DNA of 33,890 bases from Rhizobacter sp. (GTDB lineage Bacteria; Pseudomonadota; Gammaproteobacteria; Burkholderiales; Burkholderiaceae_C): NCBI GenBank assembly GCA_025361845.1, contig JANYJL010000372.1:1-33890 (forward strand), written 5' to 3'. The notes under the pieces are model-generated. The model had not been told where the DNA came from, did no database searches, and was given only the letters and a program-made list of their open reading frames with translations. The first letter of the stretch is position 1; each line of letters starts with the position of its first letter. Positions 26,727-33,795 of the stretch are shown here, in pieces. The translations under genes and the position numbers were made by a program.

Positions 26727-27812
26727 TCAAACGTCGCCGCTCTTGTCCTTGTGCCGCGCTCGCGAGGCCTTCGTGCGCGCCTTCCACACCGCCACCTGGC
26801 GCTGCCGCTCGAACACGCTGAGCGTGTCGCGGCGCGCTTCGCGCAGCAGCTTGTGGAAGTTCTTCAGGCGGTCGGCGTCGATGCCCTCGCGCACCGCGCA
26901 GCCCGGTTCGTCGTGGTGCCGGCAATCGCGAAAGCGGCATTGCTGCGCGAGCGCCTCGACATCGGCATAACTCGCGCTCAGCGTCGCTTCGTCCACATCG
27001 GGGCGCAAGGCGCGCAGCCCCGGCGTGTCGACCACACACGCACCACCCGGCAGGCAGAACAGCGAGCGCGTGGTCGTCGTGTGTTTGCCGCGGCTGTCGT
27101 GCTCGCGCACGGCGCCGGTGTCTTGCGTCGCGGCACCGAGCAGGGTGTTCGTCAGCGTCGACTTGCCGGCGCCGGACGAGCCCAGCAGCACCAGCGTCTG
27201 CCCCGCCGCGGTGTACGGCGCCAGGGCCGCGGCGGCGCCGGCCTCGGTCGCGTTCACGGCGAACACGTCGAGTGCCGCCGAGACGCGTGAGCGCAGCGTC
27301 GCGATATGCTCGGCAACAGTGTCCGGCGCCACCACGTCCGCCTTCGTCAGCACGACGACGGGCAGCACGCCGCTGCTGTGCACCAACGCCAGGTAGCGCT
27401 CCAGGCGGCGCGGGTTGAAGTCATCGTCGAGGCCCATCACGAGCAGGGCGGTGTCGACATTGCTGACGACCGGGTGACGGCGCCCGTCGGCATCGCGCCG
27501 CGCGATGTGGGAGAGGCGCGGCACCGGCGCATGCACGGTGATGCCTTCGGCTTCGTCGACGGTGACGAGCACCCAGTCGCCGACCGCGAGTGCGGTCCGG
27601 GCTTCGTCCAGCGCACGCGCCAATCGGGGCGCAGCGCGTGCGCTGTGCTGCTGCGCACCGTCGTGCACACGCACCGATTCACGGTGCACTTCGGTCAGGC
27701 GCATGAGTTGCAAAGTGGCGGTGGCGCCGACGGGGTCTGTCGTGGTGGCCGCGCTCGCCAAGGCGGGAGTGAGGCCCAGAGCGCGCAAGCGCTCGAAATC
27801 GAACTCGATCAT
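26727..27812 (-). CDS. rsgA: Ribosome small subunit-dependent GTPase A
   Basis: RsgA (YjeQ) is a circularly permuted GTPase that matures the 30S subunit. The 361-residue protein has an OB-fold region (about 30-110), G4 TKAD (156-159) before G1 GSSGAGKST (211-219), G3 DTPG (262-265), and the zinc knuckle Cys292, Cys297, His299, Cys305 (CRFRDCRHHDEPGC). ATG 27812 is chosen over an upstream extension because MIEFDFERLRALG begins the conserved part and AGGA lies upstream. A 13-codon ORF with a hairpin lies 160-200 bases upstream on the same strand. Convergent with rluA. Confidence 0.95.
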   Translation of the reverse strand: MIEFDFERLRALGLTPALASAATTTDPVGATATLQLMRLTEVHRESVRVHDGAQQHSARAAPRLARALDEARTALAVGDWVLVTVDEAEGITVHAPVPRLSHIARRDADGRRHPVVSNVDTALLVMGLDDDFNPRRLERYLALVHSSGVLPVVVLTKADVVAPDTVAEHIATLRSRVSAALDVFAVNATEAGAAAALAPYTAAGQTLVLLGSSGAGKSTLTNTLLGAATQDTGAVREHDSRGKHTTTTRSLFCLPGGACVVDTPGLRALRPDVDEATLSASYADVEALAQQCRFRDCRHHDEPGCAVREGIDADRLKNFHKLLREARRDTLSVFERQRQVAVWKARTKASRARHKDKSGDV

Positions 27813-27916
27813 GGTGTGTCTGATCCTGCGTTTTCTGCGCAGCGCGTACAGCGCCGCGCCAAAGCACACGGGGTGTCAAAGACAGCCGTGCGACAGCGGA
27901 AGGAAAACGTCGGGCA

Positions 27917-27933
27917 CGTGCCGGAGCGGCACG
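27917..27933 (-). other. Hairpin between the 13-codon ORF and rsgA
   Basis: CGTGCCG (27917-27923) and CGGCACG (27927-27933) pair perfectly with loop GAG. On the minus strand it is followed after about nine bases by TTTTCC. It is too weak for a firm terminator call, but is placed where an attenuator hairpin would be. Confidence 0.35.
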
Positions 27934-27971
27934 CGGAACAGGGTCAGGCGGGGAGAGCCAGGCCGGTGAAG

Positions 27972-28013
27972 TCAGGCCGCGACCGACGCGGGAGCAAGGG
28001 CAATGTTCTTCAT
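27972..28013 (-). CDS. 13-residue leader-like ORF upstream of rsgA
   Basis: Encodes MKNIALAPASVAA from ATG 28013 with a perfect AGGAGG (28020-28025) 6 bases upstream. A possible sigma70 promoter lies 25-53 bases before the ATG. The peptide looks like the beginning of a signal peptide but ends in TGA. It could be a leader peptide, a remnant of a small exported protein, or chance. Confidence 0.35.
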   Translation of the reverse strand: MKNIALAPASVAA

Positions 28014-28126
28014 GGCGTTCCTCCTGCAAGTCGGTGGATGAAACTTCGGCGCAATGTGAGACTCAAGGAGACTCCACCGCCCGCGGAGTGAGTTTTGCAC
28101 TGGTCGACCGCGGCCGTCAACCTCAC

Positions 28127-28156
28127 TTGCATTCGGGCCGCCGGCCCTGATATACC
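28127..28156 (+). promoter_or_regulatory. Putative sigma70 promoter of the Tim44-like gene
   Basis: TTGCAT (28127-28132) and TATACC (28151-28156) with 18-base spacing; start predicted near 28163, leaving a leader of about 40 bases. Confidence 0.55.
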
Positions 28157-28202
28157 GCGATGTACAAATGCAGGCCCGCCGTGGCCTGACCGGGAAACAC
28201 AC

Positions 28203-29105
28203 ATGAAACGCTTCATCACCGCTCTGACACTGGCCGTCGCCTTTGCCGCGCTGGCCCCCAGCTTCGCCGAGGCGAAGCGCCTGGGCGGCGGGGGTTCGTC
28301 GGGCATGCAACGCAGCATGCCTGCGCGCACCGCCCCCGATGCCCTGCCCGCGCGCCCCGCGGCACCTGCCGCCGTGCCGAATGCCGTGCCCGGCGCGCCG
28401 GCCGCCGTGGCGCCGAAACGTTCGTGGATGGGCCCGCTCGCCGGCCTGGCCGCCGGCCTCGGCATCGCCGCGCTGATGAGCCACTTCGGCATGGGCGCCG
28501 AACTCGGCAATTTCATGACGATCGCGCTGGTGGTGTTGATCGGCTTCGTCGCGATCCGCTTCCTGATGGCACGCTTTGGCCCCGGCGCACAGCGTTCTCC
28601 GGCGATGGCCCCGCAAGGCCTGCAGTTTGCCGGTGCCGCCGCGGGCGGCAATGCGCCGATCCCGATGGCCGCCCCCCCGTTCAGCGCCGGCTCGCCGAGC
28701 TTTGCCACGGCGCCGGCTGCGGCCTCGTCGGTGCCCGCCGGCTTCGACAGCGCCGGCTTCGAACGCATCGCGAAGATGATCTTCATCCGCATGCAGGCCG
28801 CGAACGACACTGCCGACCTGAACGACCTGCGCAACTTCACGACGCCGGAGATGTTCGCCGCCGTCAAGCTCGACTTGCAAGAGCGTGGGGCAAGCCCGAA
28901 TCAGACCGACGTGGTGAAGATCGACGCGCAGGTGCTCGAGTTCGCGGAAGAGGCGGCACGCCAGATCGTCAGCGTGCGCTTCCACGGCTTGATCCGCGAA
29001 GAAGTGGGCGGCGTGGCCGCGCCGTTCGACGAAGTCTGGCACCTCGTGAAGCCGGTCGATGGCAGCCGTGAATGGGCGATTGCGGGGATACAGCAAACCG
29101 CCTGA
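28203..29105 (+). CDS. Tim44-like domain membrane protein
   Basis: 300 residues: a signal-like N-terminus (MKRFITALTLAVAFAALAPS, cleavage near AEA at 24), a low-complexity Pro/Ala linker, two hydrophobic segments (about 75-95 and 102-122), a second Ala/Pro linker, and a C-terminal Tim44-like domain (about 185-300) with AKMIFIRMQAANDTADLNDL and FHGLIREE. Bacterial Tim44-like proteins are inner-membrane proteins of unclear role, sometimes linked to stress or membrane organisation. Starts at ATG 28203 with its own promoter. Its 3' end is followed by a bidirectional terminator. Confidence 0.86.
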   Translation: MKRFITALTLAVAFAALAPSFAEAKRLGGGGSSGMQRSMPARTAPDALPARPAAPAAVPNAVPGAPAAVAPKRSWMGPLAGLAAGLGIAALMSHFGMGAELGNFMTIALVVLIGFVAIRFLMARFGPGAQRSPAMAPQGLQFAGAAAGGNAPIPMAAPPFSAGSPSFATAPAAASSVPAGFDSAGFERIAKMIFIRMQAANDTADLNDLRNFTTPEMFAAVKLDLQERGASPNQTDVVKIDAQVLEFAEEAARQIVSVRFHGLIREEVGGVAAPFDEVWHLVKPVDGSREWAIAGIQQTA

Positions 29106-29130
29106 TCGAGCGGAAAACCGCCGATAAAAT

Positions 29131-29152
29131 GCGAGGGGCTGCGGCCCCTCGC
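29131..29152. terminator. Bidirectional terminator hairpin
   Basis: Perfect 9-bp stem GCGAGGGGC (29131-29139) / GCCCCTCGC (29144-29152), loop TGCG, between the convergent Tim44-like gene and the 71-aa gene. On the minus strand it is followed by ATTTTATC; on the plus strand T-content is low, so it works best for the minus-strand operon. Confidence 0.7.
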
Positions 29153-29178
29153 GGCGTTTCAGCGCTTTGCCGTAGCGC

Positions 29179-29394
29179 TCAAGGCAAGAGGTCGGGGCCT
29201 TTGCCGCGCGTGAGTTTCTTGACCATCGCCGCGCCGGTCAGCAGTTCGAGCTGGGCCTCGATGCGGATCACGCGCTCGGTCAGGTTCTCGATCTTGGTTT
29301 GCTGAGCCATCAGCGCATCGCTTTGCCGCGCGACCTTGTCTTCGAGCTTGATCATCGAGGTCAGCGCCGCCCAGACGCGTTCGGTGACCCCCAT
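29179..29394 (-). CDS. Small coiled-coil protein
   Basis: 71 residues from ATG 29394 (a GTG three bases earlier is also possible). The middle (VARQSDALMAQQTKIENLTE and RVIRIEAQLELL) has a heptad pattern typical of a coiled coil, and the tail is basic (MVKKLTRGKGPDLLP). No family recognised. It overlaps the stop of the preceding gene (TGATG), so the two are coupled and likely act together. The terminator at 29131-29152 follows. Confidence 0.65.
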   Translation of the reverse strand: MGVTERVWAALTSMIKLEDKVARQSDALMAQQTKIENLTERVIRIEAQLELLTGAAMVKKLTRGKGPDLLP

Positions 29395-29699
29395 CACGCG
29401 GCCTTGCGCAATCTGGCCGCCGGCTTGGCCTTGGCTTCCATCGCCGCGATGCGCTTGTTGCTGGCGGCGATGAAGGCGAGCGCTTCGTCGATCGAATCGG
29501 CCGCGCGGTCGGCTGCGGCCTTGGCCGCATCGGCCAGCGTGGCCAACTCCTCGTCGGCTTCGGCCGAGTTGTAGGCGCTGGCGCCTCGGCGCATCAGTTC
29601 GGAGATCGGCAAACCCAGGCGCTTGGCCTTGGCGGCTATTGCCTTCTTTTCCTGCAAGGTGGCCTGGACCACGATTCTTTCGACGGCGACTGCACTCAC
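29394..29699 (-). CDS. Ribbon-helix-helix/MobC-like protein with helical tail
   Basis: 101 residues. The N-terminus (ERIVVQATLQEKKAIAAKAK followed by RLGLPISELMRRGA) looks like a ribbon-helix-helix or MobC-type DNA-binding fold; the rest is a long Ala-rich helix (about 45-95) ending in a basic tail. The start chosen is GTG 29699: AAGGAG (29706-29711) lies 6 bases before it. A longer frame begins at ATG 29735, but that ATG overlaps the -10 box of a strong promoter (29734-29761), so it would not be in the mRNA made from it. It is coupled to the coiled-coil gene by overlap. Function unknown; no mobilisation genes are nearby. Confidence 0.65.
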   Translation of the reverse strand: MSAVAVERIVVQATLQEKKAIAAKAKRLGLPISELMRRGASAYNSAEADEELATLADAAKAAADRAADSIDEALAFIAASNKRIAAMEAKAKPAARLRKAA

Positions 29700-29733
29700 G
29701 GGAGACTCCTTCAGCTCGACGGTGGACATGGAC

Positions 29734-29761
29734 ATTGTATGTACATCTCCGCGCGGGTCAA
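29734..29761 (-). promoter_or_regulatory. Strong sigma70 promoter of the RHH/coiled-coil pair
   Basis: On the minus strand TTGACC (29756-29761), 16 bases, TACAAT (29734-29739); start predicted near 29727. The -35 overlaps the stop codon of the upstream dioxygenase gene, so the pair has its own promoter. Confidence 0.65.
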
Positions 29762-30513
29762 GGCGGACCCTGGAAACTGCCGCGGCGGAAAGTCAGCACC
29801 AGCGTGTCGCGGTGAGCCGGGGTCTGCGATGCGGGCGCCGCAACGAGCGGCTGGATCGGCGTGCTTTCGTGCACCACGCGCTCGTCGTCGAGCAGGAGCG
29901 TCGTCCAGGGTTCGCTCATCGTGAAGCGCAGGCCGTTCGGCCCGGCGGCTTCGAACACGCGTGTCTCGCCGCCCTTCACGCCGACCCGTGAGACGAGCAG
30001 CACGGCGACAAAATCGACGCCGTCGCGGTGCGCGCCTTCGGGCGTGGGCCGGCCGATGCCGTCGGTGGTGTCGATGCGGAACTGGTGGGCCTCGACGAAC
30101 CAGGGCTGCGCGCCCTTCAACTCGCTGCACACGCCGGCCAATGCGCCCAGCAGCTTCGGCCAGGCCGGGTGCGCCAGCGTTGCGGCGGCCAGCGGCTCGA
30201 ACCAGCGTTGCAAGCCGCCATGCAGCGCGTTGTACTCGAGCGGCTGCCAGTGCGCGCGGTGCGGCACCAAAGCCGCGCCGGTCGCATCGACGATGAAGCA
30301 GGAATGGCGCCTGCGCCGATAGCGGCCGCCGTCACGCAGGTAAGCGTCGGGCGGCAGATCGTCCCAGGAGGGGCGCAACGCATCGAGCTCGGCCAGCGCG
30401 GTCGACGCGATATCGCACAAGGCGTGCGGAGCGAGCACCGCATGGCCACGCTCATGCAGCGCGGCGCTGAGTTGCGGCACCGGGGTCAGAGGTGGGTTCA
30501 ACAGAGTTGTCAT
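29758..30513 (-). CDS. 2OG-Fe(II) dioxygenase family protein
   Basis: 251 residues of the 2OG-Fe dioxygenase family (PF10014-like; relatives hydroxylate free amino acids). Iron ligands: His162 and Asp164 in AHRDGVDFVAVLL, and distal His215 in ERVVHESTP; Arg235 in HRDTLVLTF would bind 2-oxoglutarate. Length is normal. ATG 30513 (MTTLLNPPL) is chosen over an in-frame GTG at 30534. The substrate cannot be read from sequence. The neighbouring minus-strand pair has its own promoter, so this is likely monocistronic. Confidence 0.83.
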   Translation of the reverse strand: MTTLLNPPLTPVPQLSAALHERGHAVLAPHALCDIASTALAELDALRPSWDDLPPDAYLRDGGRYRRRRHSCFIVDATGAALVPHRAHWQPLEYNALHGGLQRWFEPLAAATLAHPAWPKLLGALAGVCSELKGAQPWFVEAHQFRIDTTDGIGRPTPEGAHRDGVDFVAVLLVSRVGVKGGETRVFEAAGPNGLRFTMSEPWTTLLLDDERVVHESTPIQPLVAAPASQTPAHRDTLVLTFRRGSFQGPP

Positions 30514-30550
30514 GCCGCCATCATGCCGCGACACCCGCGGCCCGACGGGC

Positions 30551-30574
30551 GGCGCGCCGAATGCCCGGCGCGCC
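30551..30574. repeat. Paired GGCGCGCC palindromes
   Basis: Two copies of GGCGCGCC (30551-30558 and 30567-30574) separated by eight bases in the gap between the divergent dioxygenase gene and the 50-aa gene. They can form an 8-bp hairpin. May be chance in GC-rich DNA. Confidence 0.35.
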
Positions 30575-30611
30575 CGTATGCTCGGGGCACACCAAGGACT
30601 GGAGACTCCCC

Positions 30612-30764
30612 ATGACGCTTTGCCCCATCGCCCTGGCCGTCGGCTGCAAGAAGTGCCCGGCCTTCTCCGTCTGCCCGCTGAAGGGAACGATCGGGGACTA
30701 CAAACCCGACGACAAGGCCGGCAAGCCGGCCGCCGGTGCAGGGTCGAAACCGAAAGACAAGTAG
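30612..30764 (+). CDS. 50-residue four-cysteine protein
   Basis: A small protein beginning MTLCPIALAVGCKKCPAFSV, with Cys4, Cys12, Cys15 and Cys21 in a layout that could bind a metal or an iron-sulphur cluster, followed by GTIGDYKPDD and a Lys/Pro/Ala-rich tail. GGAG (30601-30604) lies 7 bases before ATG 30612. I recall similar unnamed small proteins in Burkholderiales; no function is known to me. It is convergent with the VOC gene. Confidence 0.7.
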   Translation: MTLCPIALAVGCKKCPAFSVCPLKGTIGDYKPDDKAGKPAAGAGSKPKDK

Positions 30765-30774
30765 CCGACGGCGC

Positions 30775-31188
30775 TCAGGCCGCGAACACCTGCGCCGCGG
30801 CGCGGAAGGCCTTGAACTCGAGCGCGTTGCCGGAAGGATCGAGCAGGAACATCGTGGCCTGCTCGCCCGCCTGGCCTTCGAAGCGCACTTGCGGCGGCAG
30901 CACGAAGGCCACGCCGGCGAGCTGCAGCCGTTTCGCCAGAGAGTCGAACTCGGCCCATTCGAGGATGGCGCCGAAATGTGGCATCGGCACCTGCTTGCCA
31001 TCGACCAGGCCGAGGTTGGCGGGGTTCAGCGACGGATCGCCGAGGTGGGCCGAGAGCTGGTGCCCGAAGAAGTCGAAGTCGACCCAGGTCGGCGCGCTGC
31101 GCCCTTCCTTGCAGCCGATCAGATCGACGTAGAAATTGCGCGTCGCAGCGAGCTCGCGCACCAGGAAGGCGTAGTGGAATGCAGGCAT
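30775..31188 (-). CDS. VOC family (glyoxalase/dioxygenase-like) protein
   Basis: 137 residues of the vicinal-oxygen-chelate fold: two beta-alpha-beta-beta-beta modules with probable metal ligands His5 (FHYAFLVREL), His71 (MPHFGAIL) and Glu124 (DPSGNALEFKAF). Family members include glyoxalases, dioxygenases and resistance proteins; which applies here is unknown. ATG 31188 is chosen, since the 18 residues upstream in the open frame have no family match. Confidence 0.85.
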   Translation of the reverse strand: MPAFHYAFLVRELAATRNFYVDLIGCKEGRSAPTWVDFDFFGHQLSAHLGDPSLNPANLGLVDGKQVPMPHFGAILEWAEFDSLAKRLQLAGVAFVLPPQVRFEGQAGEQATMFLLDPSGNALEFKAFRAAAQVFAA

Positions 31189-31379
31189 GCGGCAATGATG
31201 AACGATGCCCGGCCGCCTGGAAAGTTCCCCAATCCGCGGCACTCGCTACGACTCTCACCGGCCCTTACCGCAGCGCACACAACTTCACCCAGACCCCGGA
31301 CTTCGTTCACGCTGCACCGGCATCGTGAGAGCGTCGGTGGCGAACGGCCGCCGGCCTTTCTCACTCACAGGAGCAGTTC

Positions 31380-31901
31380 ATGAAGAACCTCAACAAAGCC
31401 CTCGTCCTCCTTGCCACCGTCGCAGCCGTCTCGGCCCATGCCGAAGGCCTGTACGTGGGCGGCAACCTCGGTCTGTCGCACTACAAGGGCGACAGCCTCT
31501 TCGGCGCCTCGACCGACAGTTCCGACACCGCGCTGAAGGCCTACGGCGGCTACGGCATCACGCCGAACTTCGCGGTCGAATCGGGCTACGCCCGCATCGG
31601 CAAATTCAAGAGCACGGCGGGTGACTTGCGCGCCTCGGGCCTGTTCGTCGATGCGGTCGGCCTGCTGCCGCTGGGCAATGGCTTCACCGCACTCGGCCGC
31701 GCCGGCCTCTTCAACGGCAAGCTCGACAGCAGCTTTGCCGGCAGCGACCGTGGCACCAGTTTGAAGGTGGGCGCAGGTGTGCAGTACGACCTGGCGAGCA
31801 ATGTCGGCGTGCGCGGCGAATGGGAGCGTTACCGCTTCGACGCGCTCAACACCAAGACGAATGCCGACGTGTACTCGGTGGGCGTGAACTACAAGTTCTG
31901 A
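31380..31901 (+). CDS. Outer-membrane beta-barrel protein (OmpA-like)
   Basis: 173 residues with a signal peptide (MKNLNKALVLLATVAAVSAHA, cleavage after 21) and an eight-stranded-barrel pattern: LYVGGNLGLSHYKGD at the mature start, alternating aromatic/hydrophobic strands, and a C-terminal strand ending VYSVGVNYKF with terminal Phe. AGGAG at 31370-31374 supports ATG 31380. Its end overlaps the convergent S4 gene by 13 bases. Ligand or function unknown. Confidence 0.87.
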   Translation: MKNLNKALVLLATVAAVSAHAEGLYVGGNLGLSHYKGDSLFGASTDSSDTALKAYGGYGITPNFAVESGYARIGKFKSTAGDLRASGLFVDAVGLLPLGNGFTALGRAGLFNGKLDSSFAGSDRGTSLKVGAGVQYDLASNVGVRGEWERYRFDALNTKTNADVYSVGVNYKF

Positions 31902-32134
31902 TCGGCCTCGGCCGACGGGGGTGCAAGGATCTTGATGCGCACCCCGGCCAGGCTGACCACCTGGCCTTCGCGCAGCTTGCAGGTCTTGCGCAACTCGTCG
32001 CGGCCATCGACCTGCACACGGCCATCGGCCACCATCGCCTTGGCCATCCCGCCACTGGGCGCGATGCCGGTGGCCTTGAGCAGGCGATCGAGCGTGATGA
32101 ACTCGCCGCGCAGCGGGAAATCGATCAGGTTCAC
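31889..32134 (-). CDS. RNA-binding S4 domain protein (YbcJ-like)
   Basis: 81 residues forming a single S4 domain: FPLRGEFITLDRLLKATGIA, GGMAKAMVADGRVQVDG, RKTCKLREGQVVSLAG. It resembles E. coli YbcJ, a small RNA-binding protein, likely ribosome-related. GTG 32134 overlaps the stop of the upstream luciferase-like gene (GTGA), so it is translationally coupled. Its 3' end overlaps the convergent beta-barrel gene by 13 bases. Confidence 0.85.
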   Translation of the reverse strand: MNLIDFPLRGEFITLDRLLKATGIAPSGGMAKAMVADGRVQVDGRDELRKTCKLREGQVVSLAGVRIKILAPPSAEADQNL

Positions 32135-33129
32135 GCGGCCACCGTCTGGAGGCCGAACTCGCGCGCGAGCAGCGCATACGAATGCCGCCGCACCTGCGGG
32201 TCGTGCGCCCAGGTGTTGACGACGAGGTGGTCGAGTTGCAAGGCTGCGGCGAGTTGGCGCAGCTTGTCGGCCACCGTCGCGGCAGAACCGACGAAGGCCT
32301 TGGCGCGCATCGCATCCACCGTCGGCATGTCTTCGGCCGTGAAGCCGCGCGCCGCGATGAGGTCGGGCGCCTGCAAGGGCCCGAGCCGGCCGCGCTGGCG
32401 GTCCACACGCCAGCGCTCGCGGCTCAGCGCATGGTGCAGGGCTTCGGCGTCGCTGTCGGCGGCCAGGGCCCACACGCAGACGGTGGCCTCGGGCACCGGA
32501 TGGCGCTCGCTCGGTTCGTAGAGGCGACGATAGAGATCGAGCGCCTGCTCGACACCGACCCCGTCGGTGAAAAAATACGCGAAGGCATACGGCAGCCCGA
32601 AGTGCGCAGCGAGCTGCGCACCGTAGTCGGAGCTGCCCAGGATCCACACCTCCGGCGCCTGCGGCCCGCGCGGGTGAGCGCTGATGCCCTGGTGCGAGGG
32701 CAGCGAGGTCCAGGCTTGCAGGTCCCGCACCTGCTGCGGAAAATGTTCGGCCGAGCCATAGGCGTTCGGGTTCAGCGCCTGCGCGGTGCGCATATCGCCA
32801 CCCGGCGCGCGGCCCACGCCGAGGTCGATGCGCCCTGGCGCCAGCGCTTCCAGCACGCGGAACTGCTCGGCCACTTTCAGCGCGCTGTAGTGCGGCAGCA
32901 TCACGCCGGCGCTGCCGATGCGGATGCGTGTGGTGCGCGCCGCAATCGCCCCCATCAAGACCTCGGGCGCACTTCCGACGATGGTCGGCAGGCTGTGGTG
33001 CTCGCTCAGCCAGAAGCGTTCATAGCCCAGGCGCTCGCAATGCGGCGCCAGTTCGAGCGTGTCGCGAATCGCGGCGTCTTCGCCCTGGCCACTGAGCGCG
33101 ACGGACTGGTCCAGCACGGAAAGGCGCAT
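32131..33129 (-). CDS. LLM-class flavin-dependent oxidoreductase
   Basis: 332 residues of the bacterial luciferase-like monooxygenase superfamily, with SEHHSLPTIVGSAPEVLMGA (about 42-61), GSAGVMLPHYSALKVAEQFR and GRAPGGD typical of the MsnO8/YhbW-type group. These bind FMN or F420; the substrate is unknown. Start ATG 33129. Its stop overlaps the S4 gene start by four bases. The next minus-strand gene upstream ends only 6 bases before its start, so all three may share a transcript. Confidence 0.91.
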   Translation of the reverse strand: MRLSVLDQSVALSGQGEDAAIRDTLELAPHCERLGYERFWLSEHHSLPTIVGSAPEVLMGAIAARTTRIRIGSAGVMLPHYSALKVAEQFRVLEALAPGRIDLGVGRAPGGDMRTAQALNPNAYGSAEHFPQQVRDLQAWTSLPSHQGISAHPRGPQAPEVWILGSSDYGAQLAAHFGLPYAFAYFFTDGVGVEQALDLYRRLYEPSERHPVPEATVCVWALAADSDAEALHHALSRERWRVDRQRGRLGPLQAPDLIAARGFTAEDMPTVDAMRAKAFVGSAATVADKLRQLAAALQLDHLVVNTWAHDPQVRRHSYALLAREFGLQTVAA

Positions 33130-33135
33130 CGCAGA

Positions 33136-33534
33136 TCAGTCGCGGTGACCCTTGGCATGGCCCCGGCCATGCCCGTGCTCGTCGTCGTCATGCCGCTCGG
33201 GCCGGTAGCCCGGGTCGTATTCCGCGGATCGAACGAAATAGACCGGCCGGCCGCAAGCGTTGTACTCGCGGCAGTGCTTCGACCAATGCTTGGCGTGGCC
33301 GGGCGGTACGTGCAGGTAGATCGGCTCTTCCACCACCACCCGCGGGGGCGGGCGAATGATGGTCACCGGCCGGGGGTAGAAGACGGGCGGTGGCGGTGCG
33401 TTGCCGATCTCGACGCGACCGTAGACGCCCGGAGCGACTTCGCCCCCGACGATGATGTTGACGTTCGGCTGGGCCTGGGCCGATGCGGCGCACAGGGCCA
33501 GCGCGCACGCAGCCGCGATTCGAATGGGTCTCAT
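33136..33534 (-). CDS. Secreted His-rich small protein
   Basis: 132 residues with a signal peptide (MRPIRIAAACALALCAASAQA), a Pro-rich segment (PPPPVFYPRPVTIIRPPPRV), HCREYNACGRPVYFV with two cysteines, and a His/Asp/Gly-rich tail (about 110-132) suggestive of metal binding. No named family recognised; similar short exported proteins occur near cold-shock and envelope genes. AAGGA lies 7-8 bases before ATG 33534; the longer frame upstream lacks a signal. Confidence 0.72.
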   Translation of the reverse strand: MRPIRIAAACALALCAASAQAQPNVNIIVGGEVAPGVYGRVEIGNAPPPPVFYPRPVTIIRPPPRVVVEEPIYLHVPPGHAKHWSKHCREYNACGRPVYFVRSAEYDPGYRPERHDDDEHGHGRGHAKGHRD

Positions 33535-33795
33535 GGGGTGATCCTTGCTGGACAATCCGCAATTTTGCGCGAAGCGCTCACCCCTCAAAAACAACAGGGG
33601 CAACGGCAACGCAAGTCTTCGTGTACATTCCAACCCACAGTTATACGCAAGACATTGGTTGCTCGTGATCTCCTTCTACCTGTCGCGGTTCTCGCGCCAG
33701 GCACGCTAGAAATCCCCTGATCGTGCTTGAGTGTTGCTGCATGCGTTGGCATGTGCCGGCGCATCCTTTGTTGACAGATAGATAGGATTTAGTCC
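33535..33795. other. Leader/promoter region of the cold-shock gene
   Basis: 261 bases between the divergent His-rich gene and the cold-shock ORF. TATACG (33642-33647) is a possible -10, giving an mRNA leader of about 145 bases, which fits cold-shock genes. TTGACA (33771-33776) lies too near the ATG to be its -35. Confidence 0.4.

Larger units (their letters stand above)
27813..28202. other. Divergent intergenic region with leader-like elements
   Basis: 390 bases between rsgA (minus) and the Tim44-like gene (plus). On the minus strand: possible promoter TTGAGT (28061-28066) / TTTCAT (28038-28043) with 17-base spacing, a 13-codon ORF (27972-28013), and a 7-bp hairpin (27917-27933). On the plus strand: a promoter TTGCAT / TATACC at 28127-28156. 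The rest shows nothing I can name. Confidence 0.5.

Noticed and set aside
33771-33776. TTGACA as -35 of the cold-shock gene
   Set aside because: A -10 at normal spacing would fall on the start codon at 33796; no TATAAT-like box there.
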